DNA of 64,000 bases from Verrucomicrobiaceae bacterium UBA1938 (GCA_002336895.1 DDFC01000010.1:521829-585828), one strand, 5' to 3'; counted from the first letter of the stretch, positions 1 through 8,638 are shown. Numbers and translations are program-made. Notes: generated by a model from the letters alone, not told the origin.

Positions 1-164
1 GCGCTTTCAGGCTGGTCGGGGAGAGCATGCCGCATGATCATCCATCCTAGGTGATCTGCAATGGCGAATGGGAATGCACGGCCAGATCAGGTTTGGTGAG
101 CCGAATCGTGTGGTATTTCATGCCAGTCTTTCTGCAGTCTGGAAATCTGGAAATTTCGGTGCGA

Positions 165-375
165 GCAGCGAGCCATGATCAGACTCAGAGATCACCACTT
201 CACTTGGTTCCTAAAAATTGCCAAACAACACAAACGCCAGCATCCACACCATCAACGGCCAGTTGAAATGCAATGCCCCGTGCCACCAGTCCCAATGACC
301 TGACCCGTCAATCTGGTAAAAGCTCGCCCTGAGTATTGTCACGAGATCCTGCCTGCATGGCGGGGCCAGTGCGGG
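165..375 (-). pseudogene. Remnant of the C-terminal membrane segment of the 7271-7933 gene
   Basis: Read on the minus strand, this stretch matches the end of the membrane protein encoded at 7271-7933. One frame reads AGSRDNTQGE (compare AGARDNNQGE) and another reads HWDWWHGALHFNWPLMVW (compare QWDWWRVVPHFIWPLLLW). The two homologous pieces are in different frames, so at least one frameshift lies near 320. The non-coding flank at 165-210 also resembles the sequence after the intact gene. It sits directly downstream of the exported partner gene at 401-1033, matching the order at 7271-8586. It is a decayed accessory gene; only the last 50 or so residues are recognisable. Confidence 0.6.
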
Positions 376-400
376 AGCCGCTTCCTGTGAACAGGTTGTT

Positions 401-1033
401 TCATTTTGGGCTTCCTTCTTTTGCGGCGGCGGGCTTGACGATTCCCGGCATGAATCCCTCGATTTGAGCATCGACCTTGTCATAGTCCCCTGTCCAGGAA
501 AGTGCCTTCTCAAAGTCTCCTACAGAGGAGATTTTTTCGACATCTCTCCGAATGATGTCTTCAATTGCGGAGGCGTTGGCGTCAGCCGGGCTCTGATCTT
601 TGGCAATGCTATCAAAGGATGTTAAATACCAGACATCTTTGGGGACGACCAGACGGATGTAATCACCAGCCACGATGATCATTTGACAGGTCAGCCGCTT
701 GTTCTTGTAGGTGTTGAGAATCAGGCTGCGATAGGTGTTAAAGCCACCTCCGCCTGTGGGGTCTTGTGTGCCGTCGGGGTTGCCGAGGCCGCGAAAGTCC
801 GCTTTGGAAAAAATCTCCGCCAGCTGCGTTCTGCCCTTGAGTGTCTTTGACCGGTAGCCGGTCAATGTCTCAAAGCTGTCTGACAGGCTGTCCAAGATCC
901 TCACCTCGTCGGCGTCCATGATCGCATTTTTGATCAAGGTGTTGGCGTTGGTCTCTTCAGCGAAGGAAAAACGCATGCCAGCCTCCATTAAAACCAAGGC
1001 CACCAGCAAGAACCGCATGAATTTGAGATGCAT
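401..1033 (-). CDS. Exported protein of unknown fold, candidate partner of the split caspase-like effector
   Basis: The 210-residue product starts with a Sec-type signal (MHLKFMRFLLVALVLMEAG, probable cleavage after FSFA near residue 25); the ATG at 1018 (MRFLL) is an alternative start. The mature part is soluble-looking, mixed alpha/beta, and ends in a Lys/Ala-rich tail. I do not recognise a family. It starts 3 bp after the stop of the caspase-like ORF 1037-1882, so the two are very likely cotranscribed. The other effectors in the locus are likewise followed by exported proteins, which suggests a periplasmic immunity or chaperone role (inference). A remnant of the membrane gene seen at 7271-7933 follows it. 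Confidence 0.8.
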   Translation of the reverse strand: MHLKFMRFLLVALVLMEAGMRFSFAEETNANTLIKNAIMDADEVRILDSLSDSFETLTGYRSKTLKGRTQLAEIFSKADFRGLGNPDGTQDPTGGGGFNTYRSLILNTYKNKRLTCQMIIVAGDYIRLVVPKDVWYLTSFDSIAKDQSPADANASAIEDIIRRDVEKISSVGDFEKALSWTGDYDKVDAQIEGFMPGIVKPAAAKEGSPK

Positions 1034-1036
1034 GGT

Positions 1037-1882
1037 CTAGGGGATTGGTTGGGCCTGAATGAGCTCGCCCTCAAAGGAGTTGGATCGGTTGTTCATGGGG
1101 CCTGTCACGGCATCAATCGTGATCTTTGATCCTTTGCCAAGAGATTTTAGAAGCTCATTCAGATAATTTTGCCCTGCCTGCCCCTGTCCCACCCGGCATC
1201 CTCCAAAGTGGATGTGGCCGTCCGGGGCCATGACACTGGAGATGATCTTCCATGCTGTAGATTGTGGTGAGAGAGAGGTTTCGTTATCGTAAGAGCCTGG
1301 AAATCGGCCAAAGCGCTGATTGCCAGGTATTCCGTGGTCTAGTATGACCAGATGGGTAAATCCTCCTTTGTTCTGCGCTGCCAGTGCGTCAAGTTTCCTG
1401 ACCCATCCTGGATCTGAAATGTCTATGAGTCTGGGGTTTGTGGTGGCACCTGAATAATCCTGCAGCATCCCCAAAGCCTGCTGCTCCATCGTTGTGCCGC
1501 TGCTGTATTGACGAAAAAGATCTCCGACGGCTTTTTTGTTGTATAAAATGACCACATTAGCTCCCCTCGGGAAAACAAAGTACTTTTTAAGTTCAGGCGG
1601 GGCGGGTGCTGGGGACTGTGACACTGCAGGCGCATTTGGTGGAGGATTTGCCGCCGGACTCTGTGCCTGAGCAACTGCTTGTGGCTGCACGGCAGGCTTG
1701 CCGCCCGGTGTCTGTGTCGGTGGATTGGCTCCAGGCACCTGCTGCTGCGCGGCAATAGCTTGCGGGGCTCCATGAAGACGCTGCTGCGCCGTTGGTCCGC
1801 CGGCCCCACGAGCTTGCTGCTGCTGTCTAGAGTAGGCATCGGGAGCCCTGCGTTCTTCAATCAGGCGGCTGCTGGTTGCCAC
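1037..1882 (-). CDS. Caspase-like (His/Cys) C-terminal half of a split effector
   Basis: This 281-residue ORF begins at a GTG that overlaps the end of the 1861-2565 ORF by 22 bp in another frame. Residues 1-97 are Gln/Pro/Ala-rich and disordered-looking; residues about 100-281 form a compact domain. HLVILDHGIPG (His183) and HIHFGGCRVGQG (Cys229) give the strand-His-Gly and strand-Gly-Cys pattern of caspase/CHAT or DUF4347-type cysteine peptidases. The frame stays open upstream of the GTG, and the two ORFs together (about 510 residues) match the length and layout of the single effector at 3550-5109. It is therefore either a frameshifted effector or an unusual two-ORF version. The nuclease or peptidase target is unknown. 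Confidence 0.7.
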   Translation of the reverse strand: MATSSRLIEERRAPDAYSRQQQQARGAGGPTAQQRLHGAPQAIAAQQQVPGANPPTQTPGGKPAVQPQAVAQAQSPAANPPPNAPAVSQSPAPAPPELKKYFVFPRGANVVILYNKKAVGDLFRQYSSGTTMEQQALGMLQDYSGATTNPRLIDISDPGWVRKLDALAAQNKGGFTHLVILDHGIPGNQRFGRFPGSYDNETSLSPQSTAWKIISSVMAPDGHIHFGGCRVGQGQAGQNYLNELLKSLGKGSKITIDAVTGPMNNRSNSFEGELIQAQPIP

Positions 1883-2565
1883 TGAAGGGCTAGCGGCGAT
1901 GGAGCCCGCCGCATCCGGCCCACGCCGCGCTGGCTTCCCTGCGGCTGGCCTCGGCCCCCGTAGCTTTGGCGTCCGCTCCAGTCCGGTGAGGAAGAAGGCG
2001 CACGACCCGCCCGTTGGGCAGGCTTGCCATCCCCTTTGATTTCTGACAGATGCTGGTAGAAGCCGGTATCGGGTGATGCAGTGCCGATGTCCTCCGGACG
2101 AACATTGAATCCAGAATCGGGATGATAGGACCCGCTCTCAGGTGGGTGATACCACGAGCTGGTGTCATCATGCTCTCCATGCTCCGGGGCTTCGTCATGC
2201 ACGCCGCCAGGTGGGGCGTCCTCATCATGCTCAGCACCGGCATCCGGCCCATGCTCGCCATCCGCACGCCGGGGTGCGGAAACCGGTGCCGCAGAGTCCG
2301 CACGCCTGCGCTGCTGTTGCTGCTCCGCCAGCTCCTTCAGCCTGGCCATCCAGTCGCTGGCAGCACCGCTGCTGCGCGGGGCAGGGGAGCCGCCGGTGCT
2401 GCGTGCGGCCTCAGGCTCCGGCATGCGCCCCTCCAGATGGCTGCTGGCCCGCACCCCGCCGCTGCGCGGCATCGCCTCCGGGTTTTCATCATGATCATCA
2501 TCCTCCAGTGCAGGACGACGGACGCGGGAGGCAGGCAGGTGCGAGGATGAGAATAGAAAAGCCAT
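1861..2565 (-). CDS. N-terminal head and linker of a split polymorphic effector
   Basis: The 234-residue product begins with the locus-wide head (FLFSSSHLPASRVRRP, then MPRSGGVRASSHLEGR at about 33-48). Residues 50-120 closely match the effector at 3550-5109, including a DWMARLKELAEQ segment. The rest is Asp/His/Pro-rich and ends in Arg/Gly-rich sequence without a folded domain, so on its own it lacks an effector module. The caspase-like domain follows in another frame (1037-1882). I chose the ATG at 2565 over an in-frame TTG two codons upstream because all five copies keep an AAGAG-like ribosome site 7 nt before this ATG. Confidence 0.75.
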   Translation of the reverse strand: MAFLFSSSHLPASRVRRPALEDDDHDENPEAMPRSGGVRASSHLEGRMPEPEAARSTGGSPAPRSSGAASDWMARLKELAEQQQQRRRADSAAPVSAPRRADGEHGPDAGAEHDEDAPPGGVHDEAPEHGEHDDTSSWYHPPESGSYHPDSGFNVRPEDIGTASPDTGFYQHLSEIKGDGKPAQRAGRAPSSSPDWSGRQSYGGRGQPQGSQRGVGRMRRAPSPLALQWQPAAA

Positions 2566-2701
2566 GCACAAGCTCTTGGGTCCGGTATGGAATGCGCAAG
2601 TGCTTTGTGTGTTTTTTTATGGTGGTACGTGGTATTGATCTTTTGCCATTGTAAAGGCGCGGTGGATTATGGCTTGGAGAGGTTTGCAGCAAAGCACCTC
2701 G
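2566..2701. other. Intergenic leader of the split effector
   Basis: On the minus strand the last 45 bases before the effector start repeat the leader found before the other four effectors (see 5110-5155). The rest, up to the Sel1 gene stop at 2702, shows no further gene; an A-rich run lies near 2612-2620. Confidence 0.5.
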
Positions 2702-3553
2702 CTAACGTCTGGCTGCGAATGCCCGCGCCCGTGAATGGGCTTCCGCCTGCTGCTCGGAGGTCAGCTCTTTTTCGTGATCTTGGATCCATTGGCTGGCTTC
2801 AGCATCGCCGCTGGCGGAGGCCAGAAGGCACCACTTCAGCGCCTCCACGGGGTCTTTGGTGATACCCGAGCCCTGGGCGTGGCATAGGCCGAGCTGGTAC
2901 TGTGCCCGGGACTGGTCTTGTGCGGCGGCTTTTTGAAACCACTGCGCCGCCTGCACGGGGTCCTGCGGTGCGCCCCAGAGCCCGCGTTTGCAGATGAATC
3001 CGAGGGCCGTCTGCGCCTCGGCATGGCCGTTTTCAGCGGACTGGCGGTACCAGCGCACAGCCTCGGCTGGATCCTCGGCTACGCCATCTCCATGCAGGTG
3101 GCACTCTGCCAGCCGGAACTGAGCCGGGGCATAGTTTTGGCTGGCGGCCATCTGCAGCCACTTCACCCCGGCCGCCTTGTCCTGCGGCACGATGGAGCCT
3201 GCGAGATGCGCCACGCCGAGTCCATACTGCCCTTCAGCATCGCCTTGGGCTGCGGCTTTGCGCCACCAGCGCAGCGCCGCGGCGGGGTCCTCCGGCCGTC
3301 CGGCCCCGGTGGCATAAGCGGTGCCCATTTTGGCCTGCGCAGCCGCATGGCCCAGATCGGCTGCCTGGCCAAACCAGCGCAGGGCCTCGGGGGTGCCGCC
3401 GCTCTTCTGGCAGCTCAGGCCTTTCTCATAGCATGTTGCAGCAAAGCTTTGATCGGCGGCTGGATCACTCCAGTGCAGCGGCAGCCAGCCGAGCTGCCAC
3501 GCCGCGACGCCGAGCAGGATAAACAACCCCACTAGACACAGGTGGTGCCTCAT
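2702..3553 (-). CDS. Membrane-anchored or exported Sel1-repeat protein, candidate partner of the caspase-like effector
   Basis: The 283-residue protein has an N-terminal hydrophobic segment (about 5-25, LVGLFILLGVAAWQLGWL) followed by about six Sel1-like repeats of 36 residues (about 55-265) of the type EALRWFGQAADLGHAAAQ, with alternating Ala/Gly helix pairs, and an Arg/Ala-rich tail. Sel1 repeats are protein-interaction solenoids, and members of this class are used as immunity or adaptor proteins in contact-dependent toxin systems. The ATG overlaps the effector stop as ATGA at 3550-3553, so the genes are translationally coupled. Its position matches the exported partners of the other effectors. 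The immunity role is inferred. Confidence 0.88.
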   Translation of the reverse strand: MRHHLCLVGLFILLGVAAWQLGWLPLHWSDPAADQSFAATCYEKGLSCQKSGGTPEALRWFGQAADLGHAAAQAKMGTAYATGAGRPEDPAAALRWWRKAAAQGDAEGQYGLGVAHLAGSIVPQDKAAGVKWLQMAASQNYAPAQFRLAECHLHGDGVAEDPAEAVRWYRQSAENGHAEAQTALGFICKRGLWGAPQDPVQAAQWFQKAAAQDQSRAQYQLGLCHAQGSGITKDPVEALKWCLLASASGDAEASQWIQDHEKELTSEQQAEAHSRARAFAARR

Positions 3554-5109
3554 GGCCCGGTTCCCCCTGCGTTCTTCATTCCGGCTTTCCGTTCTTCATT
3601 GATCCGGGCATTGTGCCTGCGCAGGTCTTCCAGGGTGCAGTCTCCAGTGATGCCTTCCTTGAACACGGCGGTGAAATGCTCCTGCATGGCGTTTTCGTCA
3701 AATTTGCTCCGGTTGTCTCGGTCCACGATTTCGTTCACAGCTTTGAGAGCATCATTGATCGTGCCGCCTTTTGTCAATACTTCCATAAACGTTTTCATCT
3801 GGCCGGGGGCATCGCGCTCTCCGGCCTTTCCTCCTGCGGACACGACCAGGGGCACCCCGGCATCATTGAGTTTTGACATGTCATGGGCGTTCACCTCGCA
3901 CCCGCTGACAAAGACCATCATCGGTGCGCCGTTTTTGCTTTGAGCGAGGTCGTCCTTCAACTGCCCGACTGAATAGCCTGTCCCCTCCTGCTTGTAGGGC
4001 AGGCCTAATATGTTTTTCCGATCATAAGAAATAGGAACCTCCTGTTTACCAGCGTTGGCCCCTCCATGAGCTGCGAGGAAGGCTTCCGCGCCTACGCGCC
4101 CTCCATGACCGCTGTAAACATAAATGTCCCCAGTTCCCAGGCTTCGGGTTCTCTCCCGGATTTGAGCGAGAGTAGGGTTGGCCTGTTTGGCATACTCCAG
4201 CCCCATGGCACCAGCTTGTGCAGACAAATCCGCAGGATTCCCAAACCATGATGGGCCCACTTCGTCAAACACCAGGCGGCCGGGCCGGGGTGGTAGTTTC
4301 CCCTGCTTGATGTCTTCTGCATATGCAGCGCGCGGTGGGGTGCTGGATGGGATTTGCTGCTGGCGCGGAGTCTCATGGGAGGCACGTGGTTGTGGTCGGC
4401 CCAGCTGCCAAGGGCCTGTTGTTTCCTGTGCCGGTGAAGCCGCATGGGCTGCTAGCAGCGCTGGTGTGGCAGGGTGCTTGTCTGCCGCTGGCCGGTTGTA
4501 TCTCCGGAATCGGTTTTGGGCATTCGCCGAATCGTCATGGGGTCGGAGATAAAGATCACTGGCAGGCCCTGGCGCATAGGCAGGACCATTGGAGAATCTG
4601 GATGTGCCAGATTCTGGACGATGCACGAGGTTGCTGATCGCCGGCCTGCTCGCGAGGCCAGGGGAAGGGCGGTTTTCAAAAAGGCGGCTGGCGGGCGGAG
4701 GACGATTGGAGTCACTGCGGCTGTCGTGTTGGATATCACTCTCTTGGCCAGGAGCCTCGTCCTCATCATGCTCAGCCCCGGCATCCGGCTCATGCTCATC
4801 ATCCGCGCGCCGGGGGCCGGAATTCGGTGCGGCAGAGTCCGCGCGCTTGTGCTGCTGTGGCTGCTCTGCCAGCTCCTTCAGCCTGGCCATCCAGTCGATC
4901 CCGGCACCGCTGCTGCGCGGGGCAGGGGAGCCACCTGCGCTGCGTGCGGCCTCAGGGGCCGCCACACGCCCCTCCAGATGGCTGCTGGCCCGCACCCCGC
5001 CGCTGCGCGGCATCGCCTCCGGGTTTTCATCATGATCATCGTCAGCCTCCAGATCAGGACGGCGGACTCGGGTGGCAGGCAGATGGGAGGATGAGAATAG
5101 AAAAGCCAT
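3550..5109 (-). CDS. Polymorphic effector with a C-terminal caspase-like domain
   Basis: 519 residues. Residues 1-48 are the shared head (MPRSGGVRASSHL at about 33-45). Residues 50-270 are a low-complexity linker rich in Pro, Asp, His and Ala that carries DWMARLKELAEQ and an NLVHRPESG motif also seen in other effectors. Residues about 280-500 form the folded domain: DIYVYSGHGG (His335) and MMVFVSGCEVN (Cys404) fit the His/Cys dyad of caspase-fold peptidases, followed by VPLVVSAGG. There is no Sec signal. The Sel1 gene overlaps its stop. It is probably a secreted or injected cysteine-peptidase-type toxin; substrate and delivery system are unknown. The start is the ATG with the conserved leader. 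Confidence 0.85.
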   Translation of the reverse strand: MAFLFSSSHLPATRVRRPDLEADDDHDENPEAMPRSGGVRASSHLEGRVAAPEAARSAGGSPAPRSSGAGIDWMARLKELAEQPQQHKRADSAAPNSGPRRADDEHEPDAGAEHDEDEAPGQESDIQHDSRSDSNRPPPASRLFENRPSPGLASRPAISNLVHRPESGTSRFSNGPAYAPGPASDLYLRPHDDSANAQNRFRRYNRPAADKHPATPALLAAHAASPAQETTGPWQLGRPQPRASHETPRQQQIPSSTPPRAAYAEDIKQGKLPPRPGRLVFDEVGPSWFGNPADLSAQAGAMGLEYAKQANPTLAQIRERTRSLGTGDIYVYSGHGGRVGAEAFLAAHGGANAGKQEVPISYDRKNILGLPYKQEGTGYSVGQLKDDLAQSKNGAPMMVFVSGCEVNAHDMSKLNDAGVPLVVSAGGKAGERDAPGQMKTFMEVLTKGGTINDALKAVNEIVDRDNRSKFDENAMQEHFTAVFKEGITGDCTLEDLRRHNARINEERKAGMKNAGGTGP

Positions 5110-5155
5110 GCACAAGCTCTTGGGTCCGATCTGCTAGACGCAAGTGTTTTGATGT
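5110..5155 (-). promoter_or_regulatory. Conserved effector leader with ribosome binding site
   Basis: All five effector genes share this leader. Reading toward the ATG the conserved core is CGGACCCAAGAGCTTGTGC, with AAGAG as the probable ribosome binding site 7 nt before the ATG and an ACACTTGCG-like block about 20 nt further out. The other copies are at about 2566-2612, 7165-7212, 10400-10445 and 15675-15716. Conservation ends upstream, so the leader travels with the head-encoding 5' end. No clear -35/-10 pair can be assigned. Confidence 0.5.
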
Positions 5156-5228
5156 TTATCCATACCAGAAAGTAGCACCAGAGCCAATGCTGTGCCGGAA
5201 TAGGGGGCTGGATCTCATCTCTGTCCTG

Positions 5229-5729
5229 CTAATAGATGGTGTAAAAATAGTACAGGACACCGGTTCTGCCGTCGGCATTGGGGGAGAGCATGTACAAGCG
5301 CGTGGTGCGGAGGTCAGGACGGCGCACGATCGCGGCTTTGTCATCTGGTTTGAGGCGGTCCACGTTCACCGTGCCGTTAAATGGCAGGATGAGATCCACC
5401 GTGCTTTTCCAGGTGTTGGTGTCCACTGGACCAGACATCCAGGGGTGCAGCAGATGATTGGGGATGCTCGAGTTGAGCCGCTCCCATTCCTCAGCCGTGA
5501 GCATGATGGCGGCCTTGATCACGGAGGCGTTGCGTGCCGACACAATGACGGCATCCACCCTGAACTGATTCTTCGCCTTCGGCTTGATGTCTGCGAGCCC
5601 CGCGTGTGCGGCCAGCTCATCCCAGCTCTGGAAGGGCAGGGGTTGCTGGGCGATGCCTGTTTTCGGTAAGACCGCGCAGGAAATGAGCGCGAGTGCGATG
5701 AAAAGGCGGTTGCGGAAAGGGAATCTCAT
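5229..5729 (-). CDS. Exported candidate immunity protein of the first DxYD effector
   Basis: 166 residues starting at MRFPFRNRLFIALALISC, a clear Sec signal with cleavage near GIAQQ (about residue 29). A longer in-frame ORF exists, but this ATG has AAGGT upstream, lies 10 bp after the effector stop, and puts the signal peptide at the N terminus. The mature protein shares with the product of 7954-8586 the blocks SWDELAAHAGL, LTAEEWERL, a WKSTVDLIL segment and the C-terminal LHSTRLYMLSPNADG-like block ending GVLYYFYT. Homologous partners after homologous effectors are the pattern expected of cognate immunity proteins; export to the periplasm would suit an effector acting on the cell envelope. 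The family is unknown to me. Confidence 0.85.
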   Translation of the reverse strand: MRFPFRNRLFIALALISCAVLPKTGIAQQPLPFQSWDELAAHAGLADIKPKAKNQFRVDAVIVSARNASVIKAAIMLTAEEWERLNSSIPNHLLHPWMSGPVDTNTWKSTVDLILPFNGTVNVDRLKPDDKAAIVRRPDLRTTRLYMLSPNADGRTGVLYYFYTIY

Positions 5730-5739
5730 GCGCTGACCT

Positions 5740-7164
5740 TTAGGGCAGCACCCCCTGTCCTTCAAACGACAAAGGTGCAGTTGCTTCCGCAGGAATGACT
5801 CGATACGTCGGACGCTCTCCCGGGCTGCGCTGGGTAAACTCATACTTATAAGACGGGCTTCTTGACTGGATATCGAAGCTTCTTCCATGCCCCTGTTTTT
5901 CGAGGTCATGAAAGAACGAGTCGTTGATCTGGATCGTCCCGTTTTTGGGAGTGATGACTGGCACCCCTTTTGGCAGGTATTTTTGGATCATCTCCAGTGT
6001 GATCGGTATGGTGGTGCCTTGATTCTTGTTCCAGTCATACCGGTCTTTGAGTGTATAGGAAATATTTCCCTGTGTCTTCGCTGCATTGTTCTTGTCCACA
6101 TGTCCTTTCATGCCAGATGAGCTGCCTGTCAGCGTGGCGCCGCCCAGGCCGTAAAAGAACTCCTCATTTCCAGGCCGTGGAAGGCCAAAATAACCTGAAA
6201 GTCCTGGTGCCAGGCCGGACACGAGCGTGTCCCAATGCGTGTCAGGAACGGCGGCGGGGCCTCCCGTGGCGGAGTGGCTGGAGCGCAGCCAGTCAAACAT
6301 GCTTTTCTTCTCAAGGGCGTTCTTGTCGGGATGCGTACCGAAGTAGTCCAGGATCTTTTTGCCTCCATCTTTCATCACGTCAAACTTTGCCAGATTCTCA
6401 AACGGGATTTCCAGCGGCCCTTCGTTCTCTGCATTCGGGCGGTTTTCCACATTGAGCCAGTGCTGCAAGTTTGAAATGGGCAGCGGCAGTTTTTCACCTT
6501 CAGGTGCTTTCAGGGACAGAAGAAGCTTCTTGAGAAGAAGCTTTTCTTCCTGAGGCGTTTTTTCATCATAATAGTCTTTGATGAAAAGTGGATTGCCTGA
6601 TTTGGCTATGTGGTTCTTTAGCTCGGAGAGGTGATCTGTTTCGTTCCTTCCTGGCTGCTGCTGCTGCTGCCCGGGTGTCGCAGCGGCGGTCTGGGCGGGC
6701 GGCTGCTTCGGCATTTCATTGGCTGCATGTGGCGGCGCAGCTCCAGAGCTTTGCGGCATTGTTCCCGCTTCTGGCGCGGGGGCTCCAGGACCGGACGCAA
6801 GGGGATCTGGCGGTAAAATGCGCGCATCGGCTGCTTTCTGCGGGAGGGCCGGAAAATTTGACTGCCCCAATGTATTCGCCTGGGCTGGATGGGGGCGGGT
6901 TTCAAACAGGCGGCTTGAGCGCGGTGGTGTTCCAGGAACGTTGTGACCGCCACTATTCTTGTGGCCCGGAGGGCGGGCTGTGGAGCCTCCTGCGCTGCGT
7001 GCGGTCTCAGGCTCCGGCATGCGCCCCTCCAGATGGCTGCTGGCCCGCACCCCGCCGCTGCGCGGCATCGCCTCCGGGTTTTCATCATGATCATCGTCAG
7101 CCTCCAGATCAGGACGGCGGACTCGGGTGGCAGGCAGGTGGGAGGATGAGAATAGAAAAGCCAT
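5740..7164 (-). CDS. Polymorphic effector with a colicin-M-reminiscent DxYD domain (copy A)
   Basis: 474 residues. Head 1-48; Pro/Gln-rich linker 50-175; folded domain about 176-474. The domain begins NPLFIKDYYDEKTPQEEKL, contains FFYGLGGATLTGSSSGMKG and then a strand leading to DRYDWNKNQGT (374-384), and closes with IQINDSFFHDLEKQGHG and FEGQGVLP. The C-terminal 300 residues are homologous to copy B (8639-10399) although the linkers differ. In colicin M the catalytic motif is DxYD followed by HR; here DxYD is present but HR is not, so activity on lipid II is only a hypothesis. The gene is followed after 10 bp by the exported partner 5229-5729. Confidence 0.85.
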   Translation of the reverse strand: MAFLFSSSHLPATRVRRPDLEADDDHDENPEAMPRSGGVRASSHLEGRMPEPETARSAGGSTARPPGHKNSGGHNVPGTPPRSSRLFETRPHPAQANTLGQSNFPALPQKAADARILPPDPLASGPGAPAPEAGTMPQSSGAAPPHAANEMPKQPPAQTAAATPGQQQQQPGRNETDHLSELKNHIAKSGNPLFIKDYYDEKTPQEEKLLLKKLLLSLKAPEGEKLPLPISNLQHWLNVENRPNAENEGPLEIPFENLAKFDVMKDGGKKILDYFGTHPDKNALEKKSMFDWLRSSHSATGGPAAVPDTHWDTLVSGLAPGLSGYFGLPRPGNEEFFYGLGGATLTGSSSGMKGHVDKNNAAKTQGNISYTLKDRYDWNKNQGTTIPITLEMIQKYLPKGVPVITPKNGTIQINDSFFHDLEKQGHGRSFDIQSRSPSYKYEFTQRSPGERPTYRVIPAEATAPLSFEGQGVLP

Positions 7165-7270
7165 GCACAAGCTCCTGGGTCCGGCATGGAATGCGCAAGT
7201 GCTTTTGTGTGCTATGATGAAAACGCCGCAATCAGGTGATGAAGCAGCGAGCCATGTTCAGGCACCGCGA

Positions 7271-7933
7271 TCATCTCCTCACCTTCTGCCTCAACCCGCC
7301 AGACAACGCAAACATCAGCACCCACAGCAGCAGCGGCCAGATGAAATGCGGCACCACACGCCACCAGTCCCATTGTCCGGTCACCGTGTGGAAAGATTCG
7401 CCCTGATTGTTGTCACGTGCTCCCGCCCACATGAGAAAACCACCCAGCGCCAGTGCAAGAACCGCGCCCAGCGGAAACACGACGGCGGCATTCATTGGGT
7501 GCGTCCTGCTGGTCACTGACTCCTGGTCTTGAGCCCTGTCCATCTCCAGGCATTTCACTGCCTCCTGGCATTCGGCACTTGAATGCGGGGCGGAGTCCAG
7601 GGACAGAGCCGCATCCCGCTCCGGCCGGGGATAGGTGCTCGGGTTCTTTCTCCAGGCCTCCAGCAGCGGCGCGTAGCGGGCGTTCAGTACTTCATCCGGC
7701 CAGGGTTTGTCTGCGAAACAGGAACTCGTTTTGAGCGCCCCGATCTGGCGGATGTTCCAGTCAAAGGCCTCCTCAAAATAATGCAGCACCGTGAAATAGC
7801 AGAAGCTGTTTTCTCCCGCCGGGTTGTGGGCGAGCCGTAGCAGCGCCAGCAGGTGGGTGACCGGCTTTTTATCCAATGCGGCACATCGCAGCAGTTCCAC
7901 GATGTCCGCGTCCACTCCCAGTGCGTCAATCAT
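7271..7933 (-). CDS. Membrane protein with two C-terminal transmembrane segments, third gene of a toxin module
   Basis: 220 residues. Residues 1-140 are soluble and helical (VELLRCAALDKKPVTHLLALLRL; FTVLHYFEEAFDWNIRQIG). Two hydrophobic segments follow: AAVVFPLGAVLALALGGFLMW (about 150-170) and HFIWPLLLWVLMFALSG (about 194-211), with a short loop and a basic C terminus. It starts 20 bp after 7954-8586 with GGAAG at good spacing, so it is the third gene after effector copy B. A decayed copy follows the 401-1033 partner. Its function is unknown; an additional immunity protein anchored in the inner membrane is one possibility. Confidence 0.75.
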   Translation of the reverse strand: MIDALGVDADIVELLRCAALDKKPVTHLLALLRLAHNPAGENSFCYFTVLHYFEEAFDWNIRQIGALKTSSCFADKPWPDEVLNARYAPLLEAWRKNPSTYPRPERDAALSLDSAPHSSAECQEAVKCLEMDRAQDQESVTSRTHPMNAAVVFPLGAVLALALGGFLMWAGARDNNQGESFHTVTGQWDWWRVVPHFIWPLLLWVLMFALSGGLRQKVRR

Positions 7934-7953
7934 GATGTCAGCTTCCAGGTTTT

Positions 7954-8586
7954 TCAGAACGTGTACCTCGTAAAGAAGTAGTACAGCACACCGCTTTGGC
8001 CGTCGGCATTGGGGGAGAGCATGTAAAGGCGTGTGCTATGGAGATCGGGCCGGTGCAGGATCACGGCCTTGTCGGTCATGTTCAGCCGGGTTGCATCCAC
8101 CTTTCTTGCACGAAGGGGGCGCCCGGAGCTGTGAATGACCGCGCCTTTCATGAACTCGTCATAGTTGAATGGCTTGGCCTTCGGGTCTGCCTCCGTCTCG
8201 TCTTCAGCTTCCAGTATAAGATCAACTGTGCCTTTCCAGGTCTTTTCATCAATTTTGCCTGTCGTCCATGGGTTCAGCATGGGATGGCCGCCGGATTCGA
8301 GCCGGGTCCACTCCTCAGGAGTCAGTTGAATGGATGCCTGGATCAGGTTGATGAACCGGGCGCCCCAGACGCCATCATAAGTCCCATCCACTTGATATTC
8401 TTTAAGCGTTTTGAATTTGAGGCCCGTCAGCCCGGCATGCGCAGCCAGCTCTTCCCAGCTCAGAAGGTTCTCCGACTGTGGGCGCTGAGCGGCCGGCTGC
8501 TCCTCGGCCGCCGCAGGAAAAGCTGCGCAGAAAATCCATGCGACAGCGATGATCAAGCGCGCATCGAAACGAAGACCGGAATTCAT
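7954..8586 (-). CDS. Exported candidate immunity protein of the second DxYD effector
   Basis: 210 residues beginning MNSGLRFDARLIIAVAWIFC with cleavage near AAAEEQ (about residue 27). Shared blocks with 5229-5729 are SWEELAAHAGL, LTPEEWTRLESG, WKGTVDLIL and RLYMLSPNADGQSGVLYYF. It carries an insert of acidic residues (EAEDETEADPKAK) missing from the paralogue, the kind of difference expected if each partner recognises its own effector. It starts 52 bp after effector copy B and is followed by the membrane gene 7271-7933. Periplasmic location and immunity function are inferred from the signal peptide and gene order. Confidence 0.83.
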   Translation of the reverse strand: MNSGLRFDARLIIAVAWIFCAAFPAAAEEQPAAQRPQSENLLSWEELAAHAGLTGLKFKTLKEYQVDGTYDGVWGARFINLIQASIQLTPEEWTRLESGGHPMLNPWTTGKIDEKTWKGTVDLILEAEDETEADPKAKPFNYDEFMKGAVIHSSGRPLRARKVDATRLNMTDKAVILHRPDLHSTRLYMLSPNADGQSGVLYYFFTRYTF

Positions 8587-8638
8587 TTCATGATGCTAAT
8601 CCGAGTTCACCGAACCGCAAATTTTAACCAGCATGTGC

